DNA of 17,817 nucleotides from Gammaproteobacteria bacterium (lineage in GTDB: Bacteria; Pseudomonadota; Gammaproteobacteria; Pseudomonadales; Azotimanducaceae): contig JAPUJX010000051.1 in the NCBI GenBank assembly GCA_027295975.1, forward strand, positions 1 to 17,817, given 5' to 3'. A model generated the notes under the pieces. That model made no database searches and had not been told where the DNA came from. It saw only the letters and a program-made list of their open reading frames with translations. The translations under genes were made by a program, and so were the position numbers. This document shows, piece by piece, positions 6,790 through 15,759 of this stretch. The first letter of the stretch is position 1. Every line of letters starts with the position of its first letter.

Positions 6790-8865
6790 TCAGGCATCCA
6801 AAGCCTGTTTGAGTGCTTCGAGGGATTCGATGGGCAACGAGCAACTCAGCCCGCTACACAGGTACGCCACCGTCTTCTGGCGCATTTCCGCATCGATGAG
6901 TTTTGGCAGATAGTCGGGTAACAGGTTGGCTGTTTCGTATGGCAGTGCATAACACTGTCGCCACGGCGAGTATTGAGTGGTTGCCGCCTCGCGCCAGGGG
7001 GTGAGCTGCGTCTCGGGACCTCGAATAATTATCTGGGTAGGAGCCGCGAGTTCGGCTTCCAGTGCAGTCAGCAGCGTGCAATGCCCCGCCGGGTACTGCT
7101 CCATGGCGGTCCGCGCCCAGCGAATGGTATCTGTCGAGGCCGCAAGGTAGCGGGTCTCGCCAAACAGATGACCCAGTTTGGCCAGCGCGATCGCAATGAC
7201 GCCGTTGCCGGGGGGAAGTGCGTCGTCCGCTGTAGGTTTTGGTCTGTGAATCAGCGCCTCATGACGGTGACTTGTGAAGTAAAACCCACCGTTGTGGTTG
7301 TCATGGAAATGTTCGAGCACGGCATCGCCAAGCTCGATGGCGAACTGCGCGTCATGGTCACGCCACTGCGTGGTCAATAATGTCAGCAAGCCATCCAACA
7401 GGTTGGCGTAATCGTCGAGATAGCCGGGATATTTGGCGGAGCCATCTTTCCAGGTTGCGAAAAGCACACCATCGCGCCACATGTTGGTCCGGATGAAATC
7501 CGTAGCCCGCTGGGCCTGGCTGAGCCAGGTCGAATTCTTCAAGACCGAGCTTGCCTTGGCAAGCCCCTTGATCGCCAGGCCGTTCCACGAACTCAGAATT
7601 TTGTCATCCAGCCCAGGTAAAACTCGCTTCTCGCGCTCCTCGAGAAGTTTTGCCCTGGCCTCGCCGAGGCTGACGTCGGCTTGATTGCGGTCGAGGGACA
7701 ATCGCTCCACTACGCTTCGCCAGGAATCGTAGCGGTGAAGATTCCAGCGCCCTTCGAAGTTGGCGGGTTTGTCGAGGCCGTACAAAGTCTCGACGATGAG
7801 GTATTCCTCTTCGCTCAGCAGCTTTTTGATCTCGACGCGACGCCAGAGGTAATACTTGCCTTCCTCCCCATCTGAATCGGCATCGAGCGCCGCGTAGAAT
7901 GCGCCTTCGGGATGTTGCATTTCCCTTAACATCCAACCTGCGGTGTTGACGACGGCCTGCTCGAACAACTCATCCGGGGCGATCGCCAGGACGTCCGCAT
8001 ACAGTGACAACAGCTGACCGTTGTCATACAACATCTTCTCGAAATGGGGGATCATCCACTTATTGTCGGTGGCGTAACGACAGAAGCCGCCACCGAGATG
8101 ATCGTAGATACCGCCGCGCGCCATCTTGGTGAGGGTCCGCATCACCATCGCCAGAGCTTCGCGGTCGCGGTTTCCCGTCAGGTTGCTGAATGCCCAGTGG
8201 CGTAATAGTCGTTCCGTCGTGTTGGGCATGGGAAATTTCGGCGCATTTCCGAAACCTCCTTCGGCAACATCGTGCTGCTTGGCAAGTTGTGCCCGGGCTT
8301 CGGCCAGTAATTCGGTGTCGTCCCTTCCCGGCTGGGTTCCCTCGGGGGATCCTTGTGGGTTCAGCCCCTCCAGGATTTCCCTCACCTTGGCATTCTGGTC
8401 GGTGAAATCCTCGCGCCGGCTCTCGAACGCCTCGTTGATCCTCAGCAGTAGATCCGTGAATCCGGGTAGTTGGAATCGGGGTGCTTTGGGAAAATATGTA
8501 CCACCAAAAAACGGTAGTTGGGTGTCGGGATCGAGGAACATGGTGAGAGGCCACCCTCCGGTCTGCTGGGTCAGCAACTGGTGAGCGAGTTGATAAACCT
8601 TGTCGAGATCGGGTCTTTCTTCCCGGTCCACTTTGATACAGACGAAGTGAGCGTTCATCACCCGCGCGGTTGCTTCGTCCTCGAACGACTCGTGGGCCAT
8701 CACGTGACACCAGTGACAGGACGAATAACCGATGGACAGCAGGATCGGTTTTTGTTCGGCGCGTGCGAGATCCAACGCCCGCTCGTCCCAGGGATGCCAG
8801 GCGACAGGATTGTCCGCGTGTTGCAGCAGATATGGACTGGTCTCCTGCGCCAGGCGATTACTCAT
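6790..8865 (-). CDS. Thioredoxin-domain protein of the YyaL / SPATA20 (DUF255) family
   Basis: This 691-residue protein opens with a thioredoxin-like domain (about residues 1-160) that begins [21 protein letters not shown] and has a CHWC active-site-like motif at C50-C53, followed by [11 protein letters not shown] and GGWPLTMFL. The rest is an alpha-helical, glycoside-hydrolase-like barrel, with landmarks [36 protein letters not shown] and [12 protein letters not shown]. The biochemical role of the family is not settled; a redox role or sugar-related activity is only suggested by the folds. I start it at the ATG at 8865, where family similarity begins. An ATG at 8904 would add 13 unconserved residues, and neither has a clear ribosome binding site. 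The gene converges on gcvPB and diverges from rppH. It looks intact. Confidence 0.9.
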   Translation of the reverse strand: MSNRLAQETSPYLLQHADNPVAWHPWDERALDLARAEQKPILLSIGYSSCHWCHVMAHESFEDEATARVMNAHFVCIKVDREERPDLDKVYQLAHQLLTQQTGGWPLTMFLDPDTQLPFFGGTYFPKAPRFQLPGFTDLLLRINEAFESRREDFTDQNAKVREILEGLNPQGSPEGTQPGRDDTELLAEARAQLAKQHDVAEGGFGNAPKFPMPNTTERLLRHWAFSNLTGNRDREALAMVMRTLTKMARGGIYDHLGGGFCRYATDNKWMIPHFEKMLYDNGQLLSLYADVLAIAPDELFEQAVVNTAGWMLREMQHPEGAFYAALDADSDGEEGKYYLWRRVEIKKLLSEEEYLIVETLYGLDKPANFEGRWNLHRYDSWRSVVERLSLDRNQADVSLGEARAKLLEEREKRVLPGLDDKILSSWNGLAIKGLAKASSVLKNSTWLSQAQRATDFIRTNMWRDGVLFATWKDGSAKYPGYLDDYANLLDGLLTLLTTQWRDHDAQFAIELGDAVLEHFHDNHNGGFYFTSHRHEALIHRPKPTADDALPPGNGVIAIALAKLGHLFGETRYLAASTDTIRWARTAMEQYPAGHCTLLTALEAELAAPTQIIIRGPETQLTPWREAATTQYSPWRQCYALPYETANLLPDYLPKLIDAEMRQKTVAYLCSGLSCSLPIESLEALKQALDA

Positions 8866-9071
8866 GGGTAAGTCCGGTTGCCGTTGGGGGTCATCGTTGC
8901 ACATTTTTTACGTGTTGTGGTGCTCGTTGTGGTGCTCATGGTGTCTTGGAAATTGTATCCCGGGTTGTCTGACGACACCGTGGCTTCTCTCAAGAAGTAC
9001 ATCTGGTCTTGTGGTTGCTAATTCCCGGAGGTTTGGGTTCAATCGGCGAAAGGCAGGTGGATAGAAATAGG
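8866..9071. promoter_or_regulatory. Divergent intergenic region (YyaL-like gene / rppH)
   Basis: Both genes start outward from this 206-base gap, so promoters for each must lie in or near it. On the minus strand a TACAAT at 8957-8952 would make a good -10 box for the YyaL-like gene, but no convincing -35 box stands at the right distance. I found no clear promoter for rppH. The location is inferred from gene layout; the individual boxes are weak. Confidence 0.3.
8914..8937. repeat. Perfect 12-bp tandem duplication upstream of the YyaL-like gene
   Basis: The unit GTTGTGGTGCTC occurs twice with no gap (8914-8925 and 8926-8937). It lies in the divergent region between the YyaL-like gene and rppH, within the probable leader of the former. 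A role is unknown; replication slippage is the simple origin. Confidence 0.9.
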
Positions 9072-9575
9072 GTGGTAGACGCGGATGGGTTTCGGCCCAA
9101 CGTAGGTATCGTGTTATCGAACGATCGCGGTCAGGTGCTCTGGGCTCGCCGGGTAGGTGGGCACGATGCGTGGCAATTCCCCCAGGGCGGGATCGACGAA
9201 GACGAATCCGTCGAAGATGCCTTGTATCGCGAGCTGTTCGAAGAGGTCGGGCTGAAGCGAGAAACCGTCGAGATCCTCGCCCGAACCCGCGGCTGGTTGC
9301 GTTACAGTCTTCCCCGCAGGCTCCGTCGCTACAATTCCAGTCCCGGTTTCAAAGGCCAGAAGCAGAAGTGGTTTCTGTTGCGCATGTTGGCTGGGGATGA
9401 TCTGGTGCAGGTCGATTCCTCCGCTAAACCTGAATTCGATGGCTGGCGCTGGGTGAGCTACTGGTATCCGGTCGGGAAGGTTGTCGCTTTCAAGCGGGAC
9501 GTGTACCGCAGTGCGTTGAAGGAGCTGGCCCCTCATTTACGTTGCGAACGTTGCGCTGAAGCCGGACTCGACTGA
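9072..9575 (+). CDS. rppH: RNA pyrophosphohydrolase RppH (Nudix)
   Basis: RppH removes pyrophosphate from the 5' triphosphate (or diphosphate) end of mRNAs, which opens them to RNase E decay. The 167 residues carry a perfect Nudix box, G39-x5-E45-x7-R53-E54-x2-x-E57-E58-x-G60. Other RppH signatures are [40 protein letters not shown] and [15 protein letters not shown] chose the GTG at 9072 ([10 protein letters not shown]) because it matches the E. coli start (MIDDDGYRPN). AGGTGGA at 9055-9061 is an acceptable binding site. The frame is open back to 9009, but that extension is not conserved. The stop overlaps the ptsP start by one base (TGATG). The pair rppH-ptsP is conserved in gammaproteobacteria. 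Confidence 0.95.
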   Translation: MVDADGFRPNVGIVLSNDRGQVLWARRVGGHDAWQFPQGGIDEDESVEDALYRELFEEVGLKRETVEILARTRGWLRYSLPRRLRRYNSSPGFKGQKQKWFLLRMLAGDDLVQVDSSAKPEFDGWRWVSYWYPVGKVVAFKRDVYRSALKELAPHLRCERCAEAGLD

Positions 9576-11866
9576 TGCTCAACACGCTGCGCAGAATCGT
9601 CCAGGATGTCACCGCGGCTGCGTCTTTCACCCAGGCATTGAGCATCATCGTGCACGAAGTGCGCGAATCCCTCGGAATCGAGGTTTGTTCGGTGTATTTG
9701 CTGAATTCGGCACGTGATCGTTATCTCTTCGTTGCCAACGAAGGGCTCAACACCGATGCTGTGGGTACACTGTCGCTCGGCTTGCGGGAAGGGCTGGTGG
9801 GTCTTGTTGGCGAACGAGCCGAGCCGATCAATCTGGACGACGCAACCGCCCACCCCAGATTCCACCTGATCCCCGAGATCGGCGAGGAGGCGTTCAACTC
9901 TTTTCTCGGAGTTCCGGTTATTCATCAACGCCAGGTGCTCGGGGTGCTGGTCGTGCAGCAACGGGAAATACGCCGGTTCGACGAGAGCGAGGAAGCTTTC
10001 CTGGTAACCCTCTCCGCACAACTCGCCACCATCATCGCCCATGCCCAGGCCACCGGCGATATCGCCAAGTTGACGGATGAGGGGACGGGTGTTGGTACCA
10101 TTGAGGATCGCGAAGACGTCATGTTTCGCGGGGTTGCGGGGGCGCCGGGAGTCAGCCTCGGTACCGCGGTGGTTGTACACCCGGCAGCGAGTCTCGAAGC
10201 GGTGCCGGAAAAAGTGGCGGAAGACACCACCCTCGAACTCATCGTGCTCGAGCGGGCCGTCAATGCAGTGCGTAATGACATCCAGCGTATCAGCGACCAG
10301 TTCGCAGAGAGCCTGCCGGCGGAAGAGCTTGCGCTGTTCGACGTTTATCTGCATATGCTGGATGAAAACGCCTTGCCGGGGGATATTCGAAAAAACATCC
10401 GTGCAGGGCAATGGGCGCAAGGCGCGCTCAAACAGGTAATTCGCGAACACGTAGGACGTTTCGAGGAGATGGAAGACTCCTATCTGCGCGAGCGCGGTGC
10501 GGATGTCCAGGATCTCGGCCTCCGGGTGCTGGCATATCTCCAGGATATTCGCGCGAAAAAAACCCACTTTCCCGACAACACTATACTGGTGGGTCATGAG
10601 GTAACTCCGGGAATGCTCGCCAACATACCGGCGGACAGGTTGCGAGGCATCGTTTCGGTACGTGGCTCCGGAAACTCCCACGTGGCGATACTCGCCCGCG
10701 CGCTGGATATCCCGGCGGTCATGGGGGCGGTGGATTTCCCCATCCTCGAGGTAGATAACCAGCCCATCATTGTGGATGGCTTTTACGGGGAGGTATTCGC
10801 CAACCCGTCCCGGCAGTTCACCGAGCAGTACCGCCTGTTGGCGGAGGAGGAGCGTGAATTTACCGAAGAACTCGATGAGCTCAAGGATCTGCCGAGCGTA
10901 ACGCGTGACGGTTGGCGGGTGCGCCTGTGGGTCAACATCGGTCTTCCGGGCGACATATCGCGATCCCTGGACCGGGGAGCCGAGGGGATTGGTCTGTTCC
11001 GCACCGAAGTGCCGTTCATGACCCGGGATCGCTTCCCGAGCGAGGAGGAACAGCGGCTGATCTACCGCGAACATATGGTGGCGTTCGAACCAAGGGCAGT
11101 GACGATGCGGACCCTGGACATCGGGGGCGACAAGTCACTGTCTTATTTTCCCATCAGCGAAGACAACCCCTTCCTCGGTTGGCGCGGGATACGGGTGACG
11201 CTGGATCATCCGGAGATTTTCATGGTGCAGACACGGGCCATGATCAAAGCCAACGCCGGGCTGAAGGGCCTGCTGCGCATCATGCTGCCGATGATCTCCA
11301 ACACTTCCGAAGTCGAGGAGGCCAAGGCGCTGGTGCAGCGCGCTTACGAAGAGGTCGTCGAGGAGGGGGTAAACGTCAAACGGCCCATGGTCGGGGTAAT
11401 GATCGAAGTACCGGCCGCCGTCTACCAGGCGCGTCAGCTTGCGAAGTCCGTGGATTTCCTCGCGGTGGGGTCCAACGATCTCACTCAGTACATGTTGGCC
11501 GTAGACCGCAATAACCCCCGGGTGGCGAGTCTCTACCAGGAAACCCATCCAGCGGTGCTGGGTGCGTTACGCGAGGTTGCCCGGGCCGCGCATGCGGAGA
11601 ACAAGGGAATCGGTATTTGCGGTGAGCTTGCCGGTACGCCTGTCGGGGCGGTGTTGTGTATGGCTATGGGCTACGATGTCCTGTCGATGAACGCGACCAA
11701 CCTACCCAAGGTGAAATGGGTGATTCGTAACATGAAACAATCGGATGCACGCCGCATGCTTGCCCGCGTATTGCGGATGAACACCGCCGAGGAGATCCAG
11801 TCATTCATGCACAAGCAACTCATCGATGCGGGCCTTGGCCGGGTCCTGCCGAGTCATCACGGTTGA
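9575..11866 (+). CDS. ptsP: Phosphoenolpyruvate-protein phosphotransferase PtsP (enzyme I-Ntr)
   Basis: PtsP starts the nitrogen phosphotransferase chain: it takes phosphate from phosphoenolpyruvate and passes it to NPr (PtsO), then to EIIA-Ntr. It has 763 residues, typical of the GAF-fused form. Domains are an N-terminal GAF domain (about 1-160), the enzyme-I N-domain and swivelling phospho-His domain (about 185-410, active H369 in GSGNSHVAILARAL), and the PEP-binding TIM barrel (about 445-750). The barrel contains GIGLFRTEVPFM, RTLDIGGDK, GSNDLTQYMLAVDRNNP and the conserved cysteine C682 in GICGELAG. It overlaps rppH by one base, so the two are surely co-expressed. The GAF domain is where glutamine and alpha-ketoglutarate act in E. 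coli. A short gap with a T-run but no hairpin follows the gene. Confidence 0.96.
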   Translation: MLNTLRRIVQDVTAAASFTQALSIIVHEVRESLGIEVCSVYLLNSARDRYLFVANEGLNTDAVGTLSLGLREGLVGLVGERAEPINLDDATAHPRFHLIPEIGEEAFNSFLGVPVIHQRQVLGVLVVQQREIRRFDESEEAFLVTLSAQLATIIAHAQATGDIAKLTDEGTGVGTIEDREDVMFRGVAGAPGVSLGTAVVVHPAASLEAVPEKVAEDTTLELIVLERAVNAVRNDIQRISDQFAESLPAEELALFDVYLHMLDENALPGDIRKNIRAGQWAQGALKQVIREHVGRFEEMEDSYLRERGADVQDLGLRVLAYLQDIRAKKTHFPDNTILVGHEVTPGMLANIPADRLRGIVSVRGSGNSHVAILARALDIPAVMGAVDFPILEVDNQPIIVDGFYGEVFANPSRQFTEQYRLLAEEEREFTEELDELKDLPSVTRDGWRVRLWVNIGLPGDISRSLDRGAEGIGLFRTEVPFMTRDRFPSEEEQRLIYREHMVAFEPRAVTMRTLDIGGDKSLSYFPISEDNPFLGWRGIRVTLDHPEIFMVQTRAMIKANAGLKGLLRIMLPMISNTSEVEEAKALVQRAYEEVVEEGVNVKRPMVGVMIEVPAAVYQARQLAKSVDFLAVGSNDLTQYMLAVDRNNPRVASLYQETHPAVLGALREVARAAHAENKGIGICGELAGTPVGAVLCMAMGYDVLSMNATNLPKVKWVIRNMKQSDARRMLARVLRMNTAEEIQSFMHKQLIDAGLGRVLPSHHG

Positions 11867-11902
11867 CAGGTTGGTTTTTTCCCTTTGTTGATCAGAGTTT
11901 CC

Positions 11903-12691
11903 TTAAACCACTTTGCTCAAACCGCCGTCCATATTGATTGCACAGCCGGTCACATAGGAGGCTGCGTCCGACGCGAGAAATAGCGCCAGGGCGCCACACT
12001 CTTCGGCTTCTCCCATTCGACCCATCGGTAACCTCTCTCCCGCGGCGACCATGAATTCTTCCAGGGATTGTTCCCCGCCACGTGACTCGTGCATGCGACG
12101 AATCTGATCGCTCTTGATGAATCCGATCAGCATTGCATTAACCAATATGTTGTCGGGAGCGCCTTCGCCGGCGAGCACCTTGGTCAGCGCCATTCCGGCG
12201 GCTCGGGTAACGGAAGTGGGCGCCGAGTTGGGCGGCGGCGCTTTGGCTGCCGTGTTGAGCACGTTGATCACCCGCCCCCAGCGGTTTGCCAACATCTTCG
12301 GCCATACCAGACGGGTAAGCCGGATGGCGGCAAAAAGCTTCAGGTCCAGATCGGTCTGCCAGGCTTCGTCGCTGACCTCCAGAAAAGGCATGGCTGCGGA
12401 TTGACCTGCGTTGTTGACAAGAATATCCACGGACCCGAGGTCCGCGATCACTCGATCATGGGTCTCGCCGATCTGTTCGGGATTGGAGACGTCGCACACA
12501 AAGGGTTTGATCTGTGCTCCGTCGATGGAGAGCGCGCGGATGTTCTCGGCGGCTTCCTCGAGGGGACCTTCCCGCCGCGCGAGGATGGCAACTCTGGCGC
12601 CGGCCAGATAAAAAGCTTTTGCGGTTGCATAACCGAGACCCATGCTGGCTCCGGTGACGAGCGCCGTGCGTCCGGTGAGGCTGATCTCCAT
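11903..12691 (-). CDS. Short-chain dehydrogenase/reductase family protein with a non-canonical active site
   Basis: This is a 262-residue Rossmann-fold protein of the classical SDR type. The nucleotide-binding TGASMGLG is at residues 13-20, NNAG at 93-96, and the C-terminal DGG near 255-257. The usual catalytic Ser and Tyr-x3-Lys are absent. The Ser region reads INVLNT (142-147), and where YxxxK should be the sequence is T159-S-V-T-R163. A subgroup of bacterial SDRs with a PTSVSRAAG-like segment does exist, so this may be a conserved variant rather than a lesion. The substrate is unknown, and ordinary alcohol dehydrogenase chemistry is doubtful. It follows the NRDE-family gene by 11 bases on the same strand and likely shares its transcript. 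Confidence 0.88.
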   Translation of the reverse strand: MEISLTGRTALVTGASMGLGYATAKAFYLAGARVAILARREGPLEEAAENIRALSIDGAQIKPFVCDVSNPEQIGETHDRVIADLGSVDILVNNAGQSAAMPFLEVSDEAWQTDLDLKLFAAIRLTRLVWPKMLANRWGRVINVLNTAAKAPPPNSAPTSVTRAAGMALTKVLAGEGAPDNILVNAMLIGFIKSDQIRRMHESRGGEQSLEEFMVAAGERLPMGRMGEAEECGALALFLASDAASYVTGCAINMDGGLSKVV

Positions 12692-12702
12692 GAGTTATAC
12701 CT

Positions 12703-13458
12703 TCAAAATGTGAGTTGAAAGTCGCTCCGCCTGCCACGGGCGCCGCCTGGGTCGTATTGCTGTTCCGCGAACAGCAGGCACTGGGCTTCGATGATCACGC
12801 TCGTACTGGCACGGGTCCCGTAGTCATCACCCGCAATGAAACAAGGAGCCACTCGTCGCTCCAATTCGAGGGGGCGGCCGCGTTTCGGCAACTCTGCGTC
12901 CGCCGGCAGGCTGGCGTCCGAGAGTAACGTCAACAGTGCCTCTTGTAATGGCTTGGAACCGCACTGGGTCTCCATCAATGTTTCAAGGCGGCGGGTGCCG
13001 CGTATCACCTTGGGCCAGGCCGCGCCAAGTTCGGCGTTGGCCAGTCCATAGGTGCCGGGCTCGAGATCTTCCGTGGTACCGCGATTCGAGGTGTATACCA
13101 GGCTGTACCCATCCCACAACAACAGATTGAAACCGCGGTACTGTGGACCTTCGATATGATGCGCGAAGTCATGCGCGGAGGCATCCGATGTCAGAAAAGA
13201 TTCGGTCAGATACCCCCGGGAGACGGGTGCCTCCACCCCGACTTCCTCGGCGAAGTTGGTTACTGCGGCAAATCGTCCCGTTTTGCTCACCCCCAGCCAG
13301 GTCCCGCCCGCGGTGAGGTCACGGCCCGCGAAAACGGTCGGTTTATCTTCCCAGGCATGTGCGCTCAGTGCGGGCCGTGCGTACAATTCATCCCGGTTTG
13401 CGGCGATTACCAGGGGGTAGTCCACATGGGCCCGGTAGGCGAAAAGAATGAGACACAC
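12703..13458 (-). CDS. NRDE / TANGO2-family protein
   Basis: This 251-residue protein begins MCLILFAYRAHVDYPLVIAANRDE, with the name-giving Asn-Arg-Asp-Glu at 21-24. It continues with GRDLTAGGTWLGVSKTGRFAAVTN, SRGYL, GFNLLL and SNRG, all characteristic of the family. Cys2 directly after the start is conserved and is thought to act as an N-terminal nucleophile, by analogy with Ntn hydrolases. Eukaryotic TANGO2 has been linked to haem and lipid handling; the bacterial role is not established. The start is a GTG, fixed by the conserved Cys2, with AAGGAG upstream at a rather long spacing of about 11 bases. It is divergent from lgt across 78 bases and is followed by the SDR gene. Confidence 0.9.
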   Translation of the reverse strand: MCLILFAYRAHVDYPLVIAANRDELYARPALSAHAWEDKPTVFAGRDLTAGGTWLGVSKTGRFAAVTNFAEEVGVEAPVSRGYLTESFLTSDASAHDFAHHIEGPQYRGFNLLLWDGYSLVYTSNRGTTEDLEPGTYGLANAELGAAWPKVIRGTRRLETLMETQCGSKPLQEALLTLLSDASLPADAELPKRGRPLELERRVAPCFIAGDDYGTRASTSVIIEAQCLLFAEQQYDPGGARGRRSDFQLTF

Positions 13459-13536
13459 TTACTTGAAATCTCCTTGCCCGGTCTGTAGGCAGAAAGGCTG
13501 CGCAGTGTAACAGAGGATCTGGAAGGAACACTTTAG

Positions 13537-14358
13537 GTGCATTACCCGGCAATCGATCCCATCATCCTGGCGATTGGGCCGCTGGCTGTGCGGTGGTACG
13601 GCCTGGCCTATGTGGCCGCATTTGCCGTCAGCTGGTGGCTGGGTAACCGCAGGGCTGACCGCGACGGCAGTGGTTGGACCACCGATGACGTATCGGATGT
13701 CGTTTTCTATGTGGCCGTGGGTGCGGTGTTGGGCGGACGTGTGGGGTATATGTTGTTCTACCAGGTTGACGCGTTGCTCCTGAACCCGTTGAGCCTTTTC
13801 AAGATCTGGGAAGGGGGTATGTCATTCCATGGTGGCCTGCTCGGGACAATTCTGGCGATTTTGTTGTTCGGTCTGCGGACTAAACGCAGCTTGTTTCAGG
13901 TGAGCGATTTTGTCGCCCCGTTGGTGCCCATCGGTCTCGGGTTCGGCCGACTCGGTAACTTCGTCAACACCGAATTGCCCGGCCGGGTAACCGACTCGAT
14001 GTTTGGGCTGATTTACCCTTGCGATGCGCTGCGAGGTGTCAGTCAGATGTGCTTGGGACAGTGGGAGGCATTTGCGCGCCATCCCTCGTCACTGTATCAG
14101 GCCTTCTCGGAAGGATTACTGCTGTTCGCCATCGTCTGGTTTGTCGCCTCGAAGCCACGGAGAAGTGGGGTGGTGTCCGGAACTTTCCTGATGGCATACG
14201 GTTTGTTGCGTTTTTGCACAGAGTATTTCCGTGAACCTGACAGCCATCTGGGATTCATTGCGTTCAATTGGCTGACCATGGGGCAATTACTCTCGCTGCC
14301 CATGGTGATCGTTGGTATTCTCATCGTCATTGTGGTGACGGTGAAACAGCGAGCTTGA
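13537..14358 (+). CDS. lgt: Prolipoprotein diacylglyceryl transferase Lgt
   Basis: Lgt is the inner-membrane enzyme that attaches diacylglycerol from phosphatidylglycerol to the lipobox cysteine of prolipoproteins. The protein has 273 residues and about seven hydrophobic segments. Key motifs are [11 protein letters not shown] with the essential His (H98), [18 protein letters not shown] with the signature Arg138, Asn141 and Glu146, RHPSSLYQ, and [15 protein letters not shown] near the C-terminus. The start is a GTG with a strong GGAAGGAA site eight bases upstream. In E. coli lgt sits directly between ptsP and thyA; here two opposite-strand genes separate it from ptsP. A likely client, the lipoprotein peptidase, lies further downstream. 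Confidence 0.95.
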   Translation: MHYPAIDPIILAIGPLAVRWYGLAYVAAFAVSWWLGNRRADRDGSGWTTDDVSDVVFYVAVGAVLGGRVGYMLFYQVDALLLNPLSLFKIWEGGMSFHGGLLGTILAILLFGLRTKRSLFQVSDFVAPLVPIGLGFGRLGNFVNTELPGRVTDSMFGLIYPCDALRGVSQMCLGQWEAFARHPSSLYQAFSEGLLLFAIVWFVASKPRRSGVVSGTFLMAYGLLRFCTEYFREPDSHLGFIAFNWLTMGQLLSLPMVIVGILIVIVVTVKQRA

Positions 14359-14445
14359 AGTTGGACCAACGGACGGCCTAACAAGAAATCGAACGAACCC
14401 GGTTGATGGGCTTCTAATCCAACAACTCCAGACATTGGTAACAAA

Positions 14446-14467
14446 CTCGAATGAAACTCGAATGAAA
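14446..14467 (+). repeat. 11-bp tandem duplication covering the thyA start codon
   Basis: CTCGAATGAAA occurs twice in a row (14446-14456 and 14457-14467), so there are two ATGs 11 bases apart. The second (14462) is the thyA start. The first (14451) opens a four-codon frame, MKLE, whose TGA (14463-14465) overlaps the thyA ATG. The arrangement could make a tiny upstream ORF coupled to thyA, or simply be a slippage scar. Confidence 0.85.
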
Positions 14468-15256
14468 CAGTACCTGGACCTCATGCGTCTCGTGCGCAAC
14501 GAGGGTGTCTTTAAAAACGATCGTACGGGCACGGGAACGTACAGCCTCTTTGGTCATCAGATGCGCTTCGACCTCGCTGCGGGATTTCCGCTGGTTACCA
14601 CCAAGAAGGTTTCCATCAATCTCATCATCCACGAGTTGCTCTGGTTTCTACAAGGCAGTACCAACATCAGGTACCTGCAGGATCACAACGTGCACATATG
14701 GGATGAATGGGCTGATGAACACGGCGAACTCGGTCCCGTGTACGGATCCCAGTGGCGCTCCTGGCCAGGTCAGGATGGCGCCACCATCGATCAGATCAGC
14801 CGGTTGATTTCAAACATCCGTAACAATCCGGATTCCCGGCGGTTGATCGTCAGCGCCTGGAACGTTGCCGAAGTTGATGACATGGCGTTACCGCCGTGTC
14901 ATACGATGTTCCAGTTTTATGTAGCTGAAGGAGCGTTATCCTGCCAGCTTTATCAGCGCAGCGCGGATATCTTTCTCGGCGTGCCTTTCAACATCGCCTC
15001 ATATGCGCTGCTGACCCTGATGATCGCCCAGGTCTGCGGTCTCGAGCCCGGAGATTTTGTCCACACCATGGGTGATGCCCATCTGTATTCGAACCACCTC
15101 GAGCAGTCAGATGAGCAGCTCAGCCGCGTGCCGCTGCCGTTGCCTGCCATGGTACTGAACCCTGAGATCAAGGATATTTTTGATTTCAGCATTGACGACT
15201 TTACGCTGTCCGATTATCGCTGCCACAAAACGATCAGGGCACCCATCGCGGTCTGA
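14462..15256 (+). CDS. thyA: Thymidylate synthase ThyA
   Basis: ThyA methylates dUMP to dTMP with 5,10-methylene-tetrahydrofolate, leaving dihydrofolate. It is 264 residues from [10 protein letters not shown], the same length and start as the E. coli enzyme. Conserved blocks include [60 protein letters not shown], the catalytic C146 in [29 protein letters not shown] and HLYSNH. The frame is open a little further upstream, but the E. coli-like start at 14462 is preferred. No strong ribosome binding site precedes it, which makes the duplicated leader of interest. Its TGA overlaps the folA ATG by one base. Confidence 0.97.
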   Translation: MKQYLDLMRLVRNEGVFKNDRTGTGTYSLFGHQMRFDLAAGFPLVTTKKVSINLIIHELLWFLQGSTNIRYLQDHNVHIWDEWADEHGELGPVYGSQWRSWPGQDGATIDQISRLISNIRNNPDSRRLIVSAWNVAEVDDMALPPCHTMFQFYVAEGALSCQLYQRSADIFLGVPFNIASYALLTLMIAQVCGLEPGDFVHTMGDAHLYSNHLEQSDEQLSRVPLPLPAMVLNPEIKDIFDFSIDDFTLSDYRCHKTIRAPIAV

Positions 15257-15759
15257 TGGAAATCTCGCTCATCTGGGCGATGGCACGCAACGGCGTCATC
15301 GGTCGGGGAAATCGCCTACCCTGGCGGCTGCCTAAAGACATGGAGTTTTTTGTCCGAACGACAATGGGTAAACCCGTGATCATGGGGCGCAAAACCTTTG
15401 AAACGATGAAAGCGCCACTCTCGGGAAGAACCAACATCGTAATTACCCGCAATGCCGATTATTCCCGGCAGGGGATTCTGATCGCCCACGATTTCGCCGA
15501 GGCGGTTGAACTCGCGAAAGCTCAATGCCTGATCGATGGTCGCGATGAAACGATAGTCGCGGGGGGTGCCGAGGTCTATCGTGCCGGCCTGGATGTCGCA
15601 ACCCGCTTATATGTCACTCGCATAGAGGCGGATCTCGAGGGTGATACGGTTTTTCCGGAGCTGAATTGGGTAACGTGGCGCCAACTGAAATGCGAAGAAT
15701 TCCCGGCCGACGAGGACCACGACTACCCGTTCAACATCTCCATGTTCGAGCGGGCGTAA
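15256..15759 (+). CDS. folA: Dihydrofolate reductase FolA
   Basis: FolA reduces dihydrofolate to tetrahydrofolate with NADPH, closing the cycle that ThyA opens. It has 167 residues and is clearly of the chromosomal FolA type: [23 protein letters not shown], the substrate-binding acid D28 in LPKDMEFF, KPVIMGRKTFETM, the VAGGAEVY motif around residue 100, and a typical C-terminus (DYPFNISMFERA). It overlaps thyA by one base (TGATG), so translation is likely coupled. Its last 37 bases overlap the end of a gene on the opposite strand. Confidence 0.96.
   Translation: MEISLIWAMARNGVIGRGNRLPWRLPKDMEFFVRTTMGKPVIMGRKTFETMKAPLSGRTNIVITRNADYSRQGILIAHDFAEAVELAKAQCLIDGRDETIVAGGAEVYRAGLDVATRLYVTRIEADLEGDTVFPELNWVTWRQLKCEEFPADEDHDYPFNISMFERA

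Noticed and set aside
9533..11074. 513-codon antisense open frame across ptsP
   Set aside because: It lies fully opposite well-conserved enzyme I-Ntr sequence; its length follows from codon bias in a GC-rich gene, and the composition (many His, Gln, Arg) is typical of a shadow frame.
11867..11902. Intrinsic terminator after ptsP
   Set aside because: A run of six T is present, but no stable stem precedes it on either strand.
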